The translations under genes were made by a program, and so were the position numbers. Below are positions 31,535-40,762 of a stretch of DNA of 64,000 nucleotides, one piece after another. The notes beneath the pieces are model-generated. The model ran no database searches. It was not told where the DNA came from and saw only the letters and a list, made by a program, of their open reading frames with translations. Positions within the stretch are counted from its first letter, which is position 1. Each line of letters starts with the position of its first letter. Source of the DNA: an uncultured Lachnospiraceae bacterium. Lineage in GTDB: Bacteria > Bacillota > Clostridia > Lachnospirales > Lachnospiraceae. The DNA lies in the NCBI GenBank assembly GCA_946558465.1, contig CAMNTM010000005.1, positions 62,001 through 126,000 of the forward strand, read 5' to 3'.

Positions 31535-34500
31535 ATGGCAGATGGAAAAATAACGATTGAGACCTCGATTGATAATGCCGGGGCGAAAAAAGACTTAGAT
31601 AAGCTGATTAACCAGGTGCAGTCTACCGGGACAAAGGGAGCCGGCAGAACGGCAAAAGCTTTCTCCCTGATTGGGAAAGGAGCAGCTGCCGGGGCGAAAA
31701 CAGCCTCCGCGGCTATTGGAACGGTCTCTGCCGCCTTAACAGCGGCGGGCGGCTTTGCAATAAAAACAGGAATTGATTTTGAGAGCGCTTTCGCCGGCGT
31801 AAAAAAGACGGTAGACGCGCCAAAGGAAGTCATAGAAGAGCTCCGGGCATCTCTGATTAACATGTCCAAAGAGATGCCTCAGTCCGCGTCTGAATTAGCG
31901 GGTATTGCAGAGGCAGCCGGCCAGCTGGGAATTGAAACAGCAAATATAGAGAGCTTTACCAAGACGATGGCGCAGTTAGGTGACGCTACCAATATGATGG
32001 CGACGGAGGCGGCGGATTCGTTGGCCCGGTTTGCCAATATCACCGGAATGAGCCAGGGAGACTTTGACCGGCTGGGCTCGACAATAGTGTCTTTGGGAAA
32101 TAACCTGGCCACGACGGAGAGTGAGATTACAAACATGGCCATGCGTCTGGCAGGAGCCGGCCATCAGGTAGGCATGTCGGAAGCCCAGATTATGTCCTTC
32201 TCTGCGGCATTGAGTTCTGTCGGAATTAATGCTGAGGCCGGCGGTTCTGCATTTTCTTCCGTTATGGCTAAAATGCAGCTGGCAACAGAAAAAGGCGGAA
32301 AGGAACTCCAGGAGTTTGCTGACGTTGCCGGCATGAGCGCGGACGACTTTAAGGCAGCATTTGAGCAGGACGCGGCCGGAGCTGTCCTCTCTTTTATTGA
32401 GGGATTATCCAAGTGTGAAAGCCAGGGAAAGAGCGCTATCGGCGTGCTGGACAGCATGGGCATTACGGAAATCATGCAGAGAGATGCGCTCCTTCGTGCG
32501 GCCGGGGCCTCGGACGTTTTTACAAAGGCCCTGAAAATCGGCACATCGGCCTGGGAGGAGAATACCGCCCTTGCAGACGAGGCCTCCCAAAGATACGAGA
32601 CCTTAGAGTCCAAGCTTGCTATGATGAAGAACAGCGCCGCGGCGCTGGGAATTCAGTTTAAGGACTCCATAGACGGAGAACTCCGGAATGCAGTGGATAT
32701 AGGAACTGACAGCATTAATCGGTTGTCTGATGCTTTTACCGAAGGCGGGCTTGATGCGGCGGTAACTGAGGCCGGGGATATTATCGCGGATTTGGCGGTT
32801 CGGATAGCCGGCAGTGCGCCGGATATGATACAGTCCGCGTCAAAGCTTATAGGCTCCTTTGTAAAGGGGATAGCCGAGCATAAGGGTGAGATTATAAGTG
32901 CCGGAATCGACGTTGCCAAAGAGTTGGGAAACGGGATTGCGGACATGCTTCCGTCAGCAATGGGAAAACCCGCAAAGGAAGCCATTGATACCCTTGCAAA
33001 GTCGATGAAGTCTGGAGGACTCAAAAAAGCTGCCGGTGATGTGGTCAATGTTTTTAAAAATATAGCTACGCTTACGTCGAAAGCTTTAAAGCCAGCGGCT
33101 AAGACAATAGATTTTCTTGCAGATAATTTTAGGATTCTAGCACCGGCTGTAGCAGCAGCTTATACAGCAGTAAAAATGCATGCAGTTGCACAGGCCCTAT
33201 TAAATAAAGAGGGAAAACTCAGCACTGTGATAACAGCAGCAAAAACCGCTGTAACAAAAATCCATACTACAGCTACAGCAATTCAAACAGGAGCGACGAC
33301 TGCAGCGAAGGCAGCTCAGGAAGGACTGAATGTAGCTATGTCTGCTTTTGGCGGTCCGGTGGGTTTTGCGATTACAGCAATTGCCACATTGGCGGCAGGC
33401 ATTGGAATGTTCGCGCTTACGTCCCAGGATTCCACGGAGGCAGTCCAGGAGGAGACCAATGCCCTGGCAGAAAATGCAGAGCAGATACGGGAAACCCAGG
33501 CAGCACGTCAAGAAACCGTAGAAGGGGTTACTCAGGAATACGGGCATTATGAAAAGCTGTGGGAAGAATTACAGGGGATTGTCGATGAAAATGGAAAGGT
33601 GAAGGAAGGCTATGAGGAGAGGGCAGCCTTTATCACCTCTACGCTGTCTGATGCCCTCGGCATAGAAATCTCCATGACAGACGGGGTTATAGATAAATAC
33701 GGAGAACTCCAGGGAAGCATCGACGAAGTTATAGAAAAAAAGAAGCAGCAGGCAGTCCTTGACGCCTATTACGACTCTTACACGGAGGCAATCAAAAAGC
33801 AGGCGGAGGCAAACCGGGATTTAGCGGCGGCTCATGAGGAGTTAGAGACTGCAAAGAAAAATGTCGCCGAAGCCGATGAGCAGATGCGAAATGCGGAATC
33901 CACAGCCGCATCTTTGGAAGCATTTAGAAACCAGCAGAAAATGAATGCTGAGCTGGACGCAGCGCAGGAAAACTATAACAACGCGAAGGTTGCAGCCGAT
34001 GAATACACGAATACCATAGCAAACTATGAAGCGGCAAGCGGAGCTATCATAAGCGGAAGTGAAAATGTGGATTCCGCGTTAGCTCTTTTGACCAATAACA
34101 TGAAGACGGCCGGGACGGCTACGCAGGAAGAGCTGGTAAAACAGACAGAGGCTTACCGGACGGAGTTTGAAAATATGCGTGCTGCCGTTGCAGACGGCGG
34201 CGATAAGATTAGCCAGCAGAGGGTAGCCGATGCCCAGGAGGCCTATCTTCTGGCAGCGGAACAGATGATGCTGGGAAGCGGAATGACTCAGGAGCAGGTA
34301 CAGACAGAACTTGCAGAACTGGCCTATCAGATAGGATTAAGCGGTGTTCCGGAGGCGGCCGGAGCGGAAGCAGCCGAGACCACTGACGCAATGAGCAGTA
34401 CGCTGGCCGCCGGGGAGTCTGAGGTTCAGGCCGGAGCCGAGGCAATGACTTCCGGGGCAGAATCAAAGCTGCAGAACAGTAACCTTCCAGCAGCCGGAGC

Positions 34501-35401
34501 CAGCGCAGCATCGGGAACCGGCGCTGCTATGGGAAATACTTTGAAGGGAGAAGCCGCACTGGCCGGAGCCGGTGTGACACATCTAATGAATGCCGCAGCG
34601 CAGGGATTCGGCAAGGCTAATCTTCCGGTTGTTTCACAGACACAGGGTAAGGCCGGGGGCGCTCAGCTGGCCGGAGGTCTGCAGTCACAGTCTGGTACGG
34701 TGGCAAAGTCAGCGTCACAGCTTGCGGATACTTCCAAAAAAGCACTTACTTCCAGCAATCTAAACCATCATTTCCTGCAAGAAGGAAAACAAACCGGGCA
34801 GAGCCTGGCAAACGGCCTAAAATCCCAAAGCGGCGTTGCGGGAAGTTCGGCAGGCGTCGTTGTATCCAGTGTTAAAAATGCAGTATCTGGCTTGGCTTCG
34901 GACGGACAGACAGTCGGCACTCAGTTTTCTGCGGGAATGGCAAACGGGATTCGTTCCGGGTCTGCAGGAGTGGCATCAGCCGCGGCAGAAGTAGCCAGAA
35001 AAGCAGCAGAATCCGCCCGGGCCAACCTGGATATTCATTCCCCGTCCCGGGTGATGGAAAAGGTGGGATATTGGTACGATGAAGGTTTTGGAAGGGGTAT
35101 CCGGAAATACGGAGACCAGGTAATCCAGGCCGCCGACAATCTGGTATCCGAGCTGTTAATCAGTCCGCGTCAGCTGGCCCGCTCCGTGCAGTCGGCCTTT
35201 GACGGAAACATCATGAGGATAGCGGAGCGGTACGCGTCCGCTCAGAATCGGATTCCGGGGGAGGCGGCTTTTGAGCTGGACTATAACTGGCTGGCCGGCC
35301 TGCTTGCAGATGCGCTGACAGACCGCTTAGACGGGCTTGTATTTGAAGTCTTTGGAAGAGAATGGGGGCGTCTGGTAAGGGAGGTGGACCATGCAATTTG
35401 A
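31535..35401 (+). CDS. Tail tape measure protein
   Basis: 1288 residues. The N-terminal TP901-type domain starts after ITIETSIDNAGAKKDLDKLINQ; IESFTKTMAQLGDATNMMATEAADSLARFANITGMS is typical. Hydrophobic segments lie at about 600-630. A coiled coil follows (around 740-830), and an Ala/Ser/Gly-rich stretch at about 940-1130 leads to the ARANLDIHSPSRVMEKVGYWYDEGFGRGI end. At about 3 Angstrom per helix pair it sets the tail length, near 190 nm by the usual rule of thumb. Overlaps the Dit gene by 11 bp. Confidence 0.93.
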   Translation: MADGKITIETSIDNAGAKKDLDKLINQVQSTGTKGAGRTAKAFSLIGKGAAAGAKTASAAIGTVSAALTAAGGFAIKTGIDFESAFAGVKKTVDAPKEVIEELRASLINMSKEMPQSASELAGIAEAAGQLGIETANIESFTKTMAQLGDATNMMATEAADSLARFANITGMSQGDFDRLGSTIVSLGNNLATTESEITNMAMRLAGAGHQVGMSEAQIMSFSAALSSVGINAEAGGSAFSSVMAKMQLATEKGGKELQEFADVAGMSADDFKAAFEQDAAGAVLSFIEGLSKCESQGKSAIGVLDSMGITEIMQRDALLRAAGASDVFTKALKIGTSAWEENTALADEASQRYETLESKLAMMKNSAAALGIQFKDSIDGELRNAVDIGTDSINRLSDAFTEGGLDAAVTEAGDIIADLAVRIAGSAPDMIQSASKLIGSFVKGIAEHKGEIISAGIDVAKELGNGIADMLPSAMGKPAKEAIDTLAKSMKSGGLKKAAGDVVNVFKNIATLTSKALKPAAKTIDFLADNFRILAPAVAAAYTAVKMHAVAQALLNKEGKLSTVITAAKTAVTKIHTTATAIQTGATTAAKAAQEGLNVAMSAFGGPVGFAITAIATLAAGIGMFALTSQDSTEAVQEETNALAENAEQIRETQAARQETVEGVTQEYGHYEKLWEELQGIVDENGKVKEGYEERAAFITSTLSDALGIEISMTDGVIDKYGELQGSIDEVIEKKKQQAVLDAYYDSYTEAIKKQAEANRDLAAAHEELETAKKNVAEADEQMRNAESTAASLEAFRNQQKMNAELDAAQENYNNAKVAADEYTNTIANYEAASGAIISGSENVDSALALLTNNMKTAGTATQEELVKQTEAYRTEFENMRAAVADGGDKISQQRVADAQEAYLLAAEQMMLGSGMTQEQVQTELAELAYQIGLSGVPEAAGAEAAETTDAMSSTLAAGESEVQAGAEAMTSGAESKLQNSNLPAAGASAASGTGAAMGNTLKGEAALAGAGVTHLMNAAAQGFGKANLPVVSQTQGKAGGAQLAGGLQSQSGTVAKSASQLADTSKKALTSSNLNHHFLQEGKQTGQSLANGLKSQSGVAGSSAGVVVSSVKNAVSGLASDGQTVGTQFSAGMANGIRSGSAGVASAAAEVARKAAESARANLDIHSPSRVMEKVGYWYDEGFGRGIRKYGDQVIQAADNLVSELLISPRQLARSVQSAFDGNIMRIAERYASAQNRIPGEAAFELDYNWLAGLLADALTDRLDGLVFEVFGREWGRLVREVDHAI

Positions 35402-36212
35402 CATTTATTATAAAAGCTGTACAGGAAAGGTGTTGAATCTGGTAAAAGAGCCCTACCGCCTCCAGACTGCGGATTTTTTTGATTATGCCTGGGAGCCTTA
35501 CACAGAGAGCGGATACATCACAGCCTTTGAAAAAAAGATTGTGAAGAAAAGCGCCGTCCTTACGATTACGGCTGATACCCCGGAAGACTACTGTGAGGCG
35601 GTAGATACATTTTTTGAAACCGTAGAGCTTGATGTGCTGAATCTGACGCCGGGAAGGCTGTATATTGGAGAACAGTATCTGTCCTGCTATATCGCCGAGT
35701 CAGATAAAACCGAATGGGAATACGGGATTCCCCAGATGGATATAACACTGTCTATTATTACGGACTATCCTTACTGGATTACGGAAAAAGGCTACGGCTT
35801 TTCTACTACGACTACCGTATCTACAAACAATAAAAGATATGGGTACCGTTATGGATACCGGTATGCAAACGGGCTGACCGGCGCCTCCATAGATAATACA
35901 TTTTTTTACGATGCAAATTTCCTGATGCGCATTTACGGCCCCTGCGTGAATCCTATGGTAACGATAGACGGTCATCCTTACCTGGTCCATATCGTCCTGA
36001 TTCAAGGCGAATACCTGGAGATAGACAGCCGGAAAGGAACAGTCATAAAGACTATGACAGCCGGGCAGAAAGTGAGCTGCTTTCACAACCGGGACAAGGA
36101 TTACAGTGTGTTCCGGAAGATTACCAGCGGCCGGAAACAGGTAGACTGGTCAGGGAAGTTTGGATTTGATTTAATCCTTTATGAAGAGAGAGGTGAGCCA
36201 AAATGGCAGTAA
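35391..36212 (+). CDS. Distal tail protein (Dit)
   Basis: 273 residues. AWEPYTESGYITAFEKKIVKKSAVLTITADTPEDYCEAVDTFFETVELDVLNLTPGRLYIGEQYLSCYIAESDKTEWEYGI is a Dit N-terminal ring domain; the C-terminal galectin-like part begins about residue 150 (YGYRYGYRYANG). It forms the hub between tail tube and baseplate. Confidence 0.85.
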   Translation: MQFDIYYKSCTGKVLNLVKEPYRLQTADFFDYAWEPYTESGYITAFEKKIVKKSAVLTITADTPEDYCEAVDTFFETVELDVLNLTPGRLYIGEQYLSCYIAESDKTEWEYGIPQMDITLSIITDYPYWITEKGYGFSTTTTVSTNNKRYGYRYGYRYANGLTGASIDNTFFYDANFLMRIYGPCVNPMVTIDGHPYLVHIVLIQGEYLEIDSRKGTVIKTMTAGQKVSCFHNRDKDYSVFRKITSGRKQVDWSGKFGFDLILYEERGEPKWQ

Positions 36213-37435
36213 AGGAGGTAAGGGCGGCAGCCGGGGAAGAGAGTAAGAATCTAAAACCTGCATCGGGAGATATTTATTCGGAAGCCTTCCAGGCTCCGGA
36301 AAGGAAATATAAGTCCAGCGAAAGAGTCAGCTATTATCCGGTTACGGTTACGGCGTCCGATGAGAGCGGGAATGTATCCTCCGTTACAGCCGAAACAGGA
36401 GGAAATGACCTGATTTTAGAAGTACGGGAGAAACAGATTTTTCCCCTCGAATTGATTGCTGTCAATCCCTTGCGGGAAGAGATTGGATTTGTAAGGGAAA
36501 ATATAGATTTGGATTTGGAGATAGGCGATACCTACGACTTTGAAATCCGGATTGATTTAAACGTCTGGGACAGGGAAAAGTTTTGGTACAACTACCTATT
36601 ATTTGTCCCCAATACGGAGTACGGCGGAATCATAGAGGATTTGGAGGTCATCACAAAAACCAATGAAATCGTGTTCCGGGGCGATACCTGGCGGGGCATG
36701 TTAAGAAAAAAGGTGGTAGAGCCTCCGGCTGGAAACGGACATCTAATCCTGAACGGAGAATTGAATACGGTTATCCGGGGACTGATTGACGGACGGTTTG
36801 GAGATTTGTTTGTGGTCGACGCGGCCGACAGCGGCATAACGATAAAGAACTGGTCCGTAGACCGGTATGTACTGCTGTATGACGCTATTATAAAACTGGT
36901 GGAGAGTGTCGGCTGCCGCCTGCAGATAGCTTATATACAGGGGGAAGGAACAGAGCCAGGGAAGGTACATATGCAGGCGGTACCTGTTGCAGATTTGTCG
37001 GGAGAGATAGAGTACAGCCAGGACAATAAGGTACATTTTGATATCCGGGATTACCGGAAAGGCATCAACCACCTTATCTGTGCCGGAAAAGGGCAGAATG
37101 AGGAGCGTATCGTACGCCATCTGTATGTACAGGCCGACGGAAGCATCGGGGATACCCAGTATTATTTTGGCTTGTCGGAGCGGGCGGCGGTATACGAATT
37201 TACTTCCGCCGATGAAGACAGCCTCCTGGACTATGGATTCAAGCAGCTGAAAGAATTGCAGAACTATAAAAAATTTAACCTGTCCGTGTCTGATATAGAC
37301 CTGGAGCTTGGGGACATCGTTGGAGGCAGGGAAAGAATTACAGGGACCGTCCTGAATAAACCGATTACGAAAAAAATATTGAAAATGTCCAAAAAGCGGA
37401 CAACGATAAGCTATGAAATCAAAGGAGATGATTAA
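36203..37435 (+). CDS. Gp37-like tail protein (ReqiPepy6 type), Tal-like hub
   Basis: 410 residues, overlapping Dit by 10 bp. The region EVREKQIFPLELIAVNPLREEIGFVRENIDLDLEIGDTYDFEIRI and the end YGFKQLKELQNYKKFNLSVSDIDLELGDIVGGRERITG match siphovirus ReqiPepy6 Gp37-like proteins, relatives of phage tail lysins or baseplate hubs. No peptidase motif is visible, so it is probably structural. Confidence 0.85.
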   Translation: MAVKEVRAAAGEESKNLKPASGDIYSEAFQAPERKYKSSERVSYYPVTVTASDESGNVSSVTAETGGNDLILEVREKQIFPLELIAVNPLREEIGFVRENIDLDLEIGDTYDFEIRIDLNVWDREKFWYNYLLFVPNTEYGGIIEDLEVITKTNEIVFRGDTWRGMLRKKVVEPPAGNGHLILNGELNTVIRGLIDGRFGDLFVVDAADSGITIKNWSVDRYVLLYDAIIKLVESVGCRLQIAYIQGEGTEPGKVHMQAVPVADLSGEIEYSQDNKVHFDIRDYRKGINHLICAGKGQNEERIVRHLYVQADGSIGDTQYYFGLSERAAVYEFTSADEDSLLDYGFKQLKELQNYKKFNLSVSDIDLELGDIVGGRERITGTVLNKPITKKILKMSKKRTTISYEIKGDD

Positions 37436-37438
37436 AAA

Positions 37439-38281
37439 ATGAGTTTTTATCCGATTACAGTCAATACGCCAGCTATAGAGGAGGCGCATATATTTGCAGA
37501 AGACGATGCGGCAATTTACCAGGCCATATTTGGAGAGGACTGTGTTTTTGATATAGGGAGCTGTCTGAAGGCAACGGTATTGAGCAACAATAAGGTGCGT
37601 ATCGGAGATGGAGTTCTGGCTATGGGAGGCCATATCGGCCGGAATAAATATGGAGACTATGAAGATTTGACTATCTTAAACGGTACATCAGGACAGAAAA
37701 GGAATGATTTGATTGTAGCCAGGTTTGCCACTACAGGCTCAGGGGGAATTGATACCTTTACCCTTGCCGTAAAGCAGGGTACTCCGGGAACAACGGCAGA
37801 AGACCCGGCGATTACGCTTGGAAGCCTGTATGAGGGGGCGTCGCTTAGGGAATTTCCTCTTTACCGGGTGAAGCTGGAGGGGTTAAGCATAACCGCGGTG
37901 GAGCAGCTGTTTAAGGTGCGTAAGACAACACAGCAGCTGGAAGAAGAGGTTGCCGAATTAAATAGGAATACATTACCGGATATATCTACATCAAATGGTC
38001 TAACGTATGAAAAATACAAAAATGGCCGAATGAGAATATACGGAAAGGTTACAACCTCAGGCCAAACCGGATTAGCAATAGTTGGTTTAGAAATACCGTT
38101 TAAAGATATAAATTACACAATCCAAGCCACACCGGAATATTATAGCTCGTCATACACAGTGTTTGAGGTCAGTGCGCAAAAGAGTACTATTTCTTCCTTT
38201 AACATCTATACACGGGCTAGTAATAGTTCGCTTCTTGGTGGAGTCGGTGTATATGTTGCGCTGGAGGGCTGGTGGAAGTGA
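37439..38281 (+). CDS. Tail fibre / receptor-binding protein with variable C-terminus
   Basis: 280 residues. Residues 1-175 are the conserved part: FYPITVNTPAIEEAHIFAEDDAAIYQAIFGEDCVFDIG, YGDYEDLTILNGTSGQKRNDLIVARF, and a coiled neck KTTQQLEEEVAELNRN. From LNRN (the inverted repeat) on, the C-terminal 104 residues (TLPDISTSNGLTYEKYKNGRMRIYGKV...VYVALEGWWK) are a beta-rich tip domain. An alternative 35-residue tip is encoded on the other strand right after the stop codon. Orientation would switch host range; see the inverted repeats. Confidence 0.88.
   Translation: MSFYPITVNTPAIEEAHIFAEDDAAIYQAIFGEDCVFDIGSCLKATVLSNNKVRIGDGVLAMGGHIGRNKYGDYEDLTILNGTSGQKRNDLIVARFATTGSGGIDTFTLAVKQGTPGTTAEDPAITLGSLYEGASLREFPLYRVKLEGLSITAVEQLFKVRKTTQQLEEEVAELNRNTLPDISTSNGLTYEKYKNGRMRIYGKVTTSGQTGLAIVGLEIPFKDINYTIQATPEYYSSSYTVFEVSAQKSTISSFNIYTRASNSSLLGGVGVYVALEGWWK
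37956..37970 (+). repeat. Left inverted repeat of the invertible fibre segment
   Basis: AATTAAATAGGAATA, inside the codons for LNRN of the tail fibre. The outer flank GTTGCCG resembles the other repeat (GTTACTC) at four of seven bases, so recognition may extend outwards. Confidence 0.85.
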
Positions 38282-38403
38282 TTATGCCTTACTAATTTGA
38301 GGACGAAACCTAACACGAAAAATCCCACCAACCTCTGGTACAAAATTAGTGGTCGAAACAGCAGTCATGTCCCCATAACCAGAAATTTTATTCCTATTTA
38401 ATT
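38282..38403 (-). pseudogene. Silent alternative C-terminus of the tail fibre
   Basis: On the minus strand the frame runs LNRN-KISGYGDMTAVSTTN...FVPEVGGIFRVRFRPQISKA and ends with TAA at 38284-38282, adjacent to the plus-strand stop. It has no start or promoter here. Inverting 37971-38388 would place it in frame after the fibre neck. Only about 35 residues long, so it may be a remnant or a deliberately short tip. Confidence 0.7.
38389..38403 (-). repeat. Right inverted repeat of the invertible fibre segment
   Basis: TATTCCTATTTAATT on the plus strand, the exact inverse complement of 37956-37970. Read on the minus strand it again encodes LNRN and leads into the alternative tip. Confidence 0.85.
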
Positions 38404-38424
38404 GAGTAACAGAAAGGAGGAAAA

Positions 38425-39321
38425 ATGTCTATAGAAAGCGTAACATTGTCCTTGAATGGAGAAATACACAATATTCCGCTGGATAATTTATCAAAAAAAT
38501 ATAAAAAAGTTATTTCTGCACCTCAAAACAGCAGTTTTGCACAGAATGGTTATCCTATGATACTGCAAATAGAAAATGGAGCAGGAAACATCATTACAGT
38601 AACCGATAATCATGCTGTTTACGGGGCCGATATGCGCCTGAACGTCTTTGAAGAGACGCCTCCCTCCATTACTATAGTTAAGCCAAGTACAGGGGCTTAT
38701 ATCGCCTCTCACGCAGTAAGCATCGAATTTACAGTTACAGATAATGATTCCGGGGTTGACGAATCGACCATATCCATGCAAATAGACAGCTTTGTAGCAG
38801 CTACAAGCGGTATCACTAAGACGGTTATATCAGACGGATACCGTTGTTTATACAGCGTGCAGCTTACAGACGGAAGCCATACGCTGAAGGTAAATGCATG
38901 TGATAATGACGAGAATCAGGCGACGCAGAAAGAATCTGTATTTGTTGTCGATACGACTGCTCCAGAATTGAATATATCCGAGCCGCCAGAGCAGATATAC
39001 ACCAAAGAGGGGGCGGGAATCATTTCCGGCACTACAAATGATGTCACATCATCTCCGGTAACAGTCCAGGTCATCTTAAACGGCGCTGACCAGGGAGAAG
39101 TCCTGATTGATGCAGAAGGCGGATTTTCAAAAACTCTTACCTGGAAAAAGGGGACTAATACGATAGTAGTAAAAGCAACCGATAAGGCCGGGAATTCGTC
39201 AGCCGTATTGCGGACGGTCATTTGTGATACAGATGCGCCGGAAATTAAAAGAGTTACGATTACCCCGAATCCAGTAGAAGCTGGAAGTGAATACTCTATT
39301 GCCGCAGAAGTTGTGGATTAG
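38425..39321 (+). CDS. Ig-like repeat protein, probable tail or adhesin component
   Basis: 298 residues after GAAAGGAGG. Starts with SIESVTLSLNGEIHNIPLDNLSKKYKKVI, then successive Ig-like units: SITIVKPSTGAYIASHAVSIEFTVTDNDSGVDESTI; TDGSHTLKVNACDNDENQATQKESVFVVDTTAPELNI; KGTNTIVVKATDKAGNSSAVLRTVICDTDAPEIKRV. Such domains bind carbohydrates on the host surface or decorate phage tails. The last strand resembles the next small gene. Complete. Confidence 0.75.
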   Translation: MSIESVTLSLNGEIHNIPLDNLSKKYKKVISAPQNSSFAQNGYPMILQIENGAGNIITVTDNHAVYGADMRLNVFEETPPSITIVKPSTGAYIASHAVSIEFTVTDNDSGVDESTISMQIDSFVAATSGITKTVISDGYRCLYSVQLTDGSHTLKVNACDNDENQATQKESVFVVDTTAPELNISEPPEQIYTKEGAGIISGTTNDVTSSPVTVQVILNGADQGEVLIDAEGGFSKTLTWKKGTNTIVVKATDKAGNSSAVLRTVICDTDAPEIKRVTITPNPVEAGSEYSIAAEVVD

Positions 39322-39344
39322 AAGTCAGAGAAAGGTAGGAAGGT

Positions 39345-39500
39345 ATGGGAAAGGTAGTAATTGATGATATTATAATAATTCCGAATCCTGTTAAGGTAGG
39401 AGGAAATATAACCGTAGAAATAGAACTGCATGAAGAGTATGCCGACGCAAAGCGTTATGCATATAAATACCCGGTGCGATATGCCGGAAGTGAAGAATAG
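39345..39500 (+). CDS. Small Ig-strand-like protein
   Basis: 51 residues after GGTAGGAAGGT. GKVVIDDIIIIPNPVKVGGNITVEIEL parallels the end of the preceding gene (VTITPNPVEAGSEYSIAAEV), so the gene may derive from the start of an Ig-like repeat. The C-terminal part (ADAKRYAYKYPVRYAG) differs. Function unknown. Confidence 0.6.
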   Translation: MGKVVIDDIIIIPNPVKVGGNITVEIELHEEYADAKRYAYKYPVRYAGSEE

Positions 39501-39514
39501 GAGGAGAAAAATCA

Positions 39515-39910
39515 ATGAAAAAACTGGTATTTAACGATGGGCGGAGTATTAATATCCAGTCTATCACAAAATCGGAGGGCTGTCTGCATGTCAGGCTAAT
39601 CCTTACAACGTCAGAGCAGTTAAAGGCGTTGTTTATGGATAACTTCGCGACACAGAAAATGACTGTTTCGGAAAATGGCGTCTCGGAGAAGGAAGCGTAT
39701 GAAAACTATACCGAGCTTTCTTATTTGAAGGAAGAGGCAGGCGGAATCTGGGAAGTGGAAATGTTTCAGAAAGGGGCGTCTCTTAAAGAAAAGCTGAGTA
39801 AGGTAGAGGAAAGTATTCTTTTAATGGGTTCTCTGGCCGAGGATACGGCGAAACAGGTAACAGACCTACAGATGGCATTATGTGAATTGTATGAAGGACA
39901 GGGGGTGTAA
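39515..39910 (+). CDS. Phage tail-associated protein of unknown function
   Basis: 131 residues after GAGGAG. A first half, KLVFNDGRSINIQSITKSEGCLHVRLI, is a small beta domain; a helical end (SLKEKLSKVEESILLMGSLAEDTAKQVTDLQMALCELYEG) is coiled. Proteins of this plan precede XkdX and holin genes in many Clostridia phages. Confidence 0.7.
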   Translation: MKKLVFNDGRSINIQSITKSEGCLHVRLILTTSEQLKALFMDNFATQKMTVSENGVSEKEAYENYTELSYLKEEAGGIWEVEMFQKGASLKEKLSKVEESILLMGSLAEDTAKQVTDLQMALCELYEGQGV

Positions 39911-39912
39911 TT

Positions 39913-40041
39913 ATGAGTTATATGGCAAAAGTATATGCAGATTTGATTCGTAAAGGCGAAAAATCATTGGAAAATGTGCCGGAAAAGTTAAAGGTTGAAG
40001 TTCAGCAGCTTCTCAATCACGAGGAAACGAAAAGTGATTAG
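39913..40041 (+). CDS. XkdX-like protein
   Basis: 42 residues: YMAKVYADLIRKGEKSLENVPEKLKVEVQQLLN. The xVPEKLxxxV helix pair is the XkdX pattern of the PBSX family, very common before holin genes. A paralogue follows at 40091. Confidence 0.8.
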   Translation: MSYMAKVYADLIRKGEKSLENVPEKLKVEVQQLLNHEETKSD

Positions 40042-40090
40042 GAGACTGCTGTTTTTCATATTTTCAAAAATATTCAGGAAGGAGGCCGAA

Positions 40091-40222
40091 ATGATGGCAG
40101 TAATTTATGCAACATTAATTATTAAGGGGAAGAAATCTATTAATGATGTCCCAGAAAAAATCCGGGAGCAGGTAAAAACAGTGCTGATTGACCTGGAATT
40201 ACCTGAGCTTACAAGAGAGTAA
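40091..40222 (+). CDS. XkdX/CD1375-like protein
   Basis: 43 residues from the ATG at 40091, after GGAGG. The segment VIYATLIIKGKKSINDVPEKIREQVKTVL repeats the plan of the previous gene and of CD1375-type proteins. An upstream in-frame ATG at 39995 would lie within xkdX and has no ribosome site. Confidence 0.75.
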   Translation: MMAVIYATLIIKGKKSINDVPEKIREQVKTVLIDLELPELTRE

Positions 40223-40237
40223 TAAGGAGGTGCCGGT

Positions 40238-40552
40238 ATGGACCTTGCACATGAAAAGAGACTAACCGAGGTAGAGCAGCGGGCAAAGAGCAATACGCAT
40301 CGTTTAGATGATTTAGAGCCGATTGTGAAGGAAATCCACAATATGTCGGAAACTCTGGTGGAAATGACCGCAGAAATGAAGCATACAAACCGAAACGTTG
40401 AGGAAATCAAAGAAAAAGTTGAAGTGATGGAGCAGGAGCCGGCTGACCGCTGGAAGAATTCCACCAGAGCGTTATTTAATGCTTTCCTCGGTGCGATTGG
40501 GACCGCTGTAGCAGGCGGTCTTATTTATATCTTAACAACAATGCCAAAGTAA
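40238..40552 (+). CDS. XhlA-like membrane protein
   Basis: 104 residues. AHEKRLTEVEQRAKSNTHRLDDLEPIVKEIHNMSETLVEMTAEMKHTNRNVEEIKEKVEVME is a coiled coil, followed by one C-terminal transmembrane helix (LFNAFLGAIGTAVAGGLIYILTTM). This is the hemolysin XhlA plan; it assists the holin. Confidence 0.85.
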   Translation: MDLAHEKRLTEVEQRAKSNTHRLDDLEPIVKEIHNMSETLVEMTAEMKHTNRNVEEIKEKVEVMEQEPADRWKNSTRALFNAFLGAIGTAVAGGLIYILTTMPK

Positions 40553-40564
40553 AGGAGAAAAATT

Positions 40565-40762
40565 ATGAAGAAAAGAAATTGGGGATTATGGGCAAAGGCA
40601 GCAGGAATCAGAGCAATAAAGACGACAGCACAAGCGGCGGTAGCTATGCTGCCAGCGGCGGCAACAATTACGGCCGTTGACTGGAAGGTAGTTATTGGCA
40701 CAGCGGCACTTGCAGGGATTACGTCATTGCTGACAAGCATTGCTGGGTTGCCGGAAGTATAG
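40565..40762 (+). CDS. Holin (r1t-like)
   Basis: 65 residues. Two hydrophobic segments (IKTTAQAAVAMLPAAATITAV and VVIGTAALAGITSLLTSIAGL) separated by a short turn, and GLWAKAAGIRAIKT at the start: the phage r1t-type holin. It forms lesions in the membrane to release the endolysin. Confidence 0.85.
   Translation: MKKRNWGLWAKAAGIRAIKTTAQAAVAMLPAAATITAVDWKVVIGTAALAGITSLLTSIAGLPEV

Noticed and set aside
33200-33547. Cys-rich minus-strand ORFs inside the tape measure gene
   Set aside because: They are antisense reads of Ala/Thr/Gln-rich coding sequence with no ribosome site.
38282-38424. Diversity-generating retroelement template repeat near the fibre gene
   Set aside because: No reverse transcriptase and no adenine-biased repeat pair; exact inverted repeats and an in-frame alternative tip fit inversion instead.
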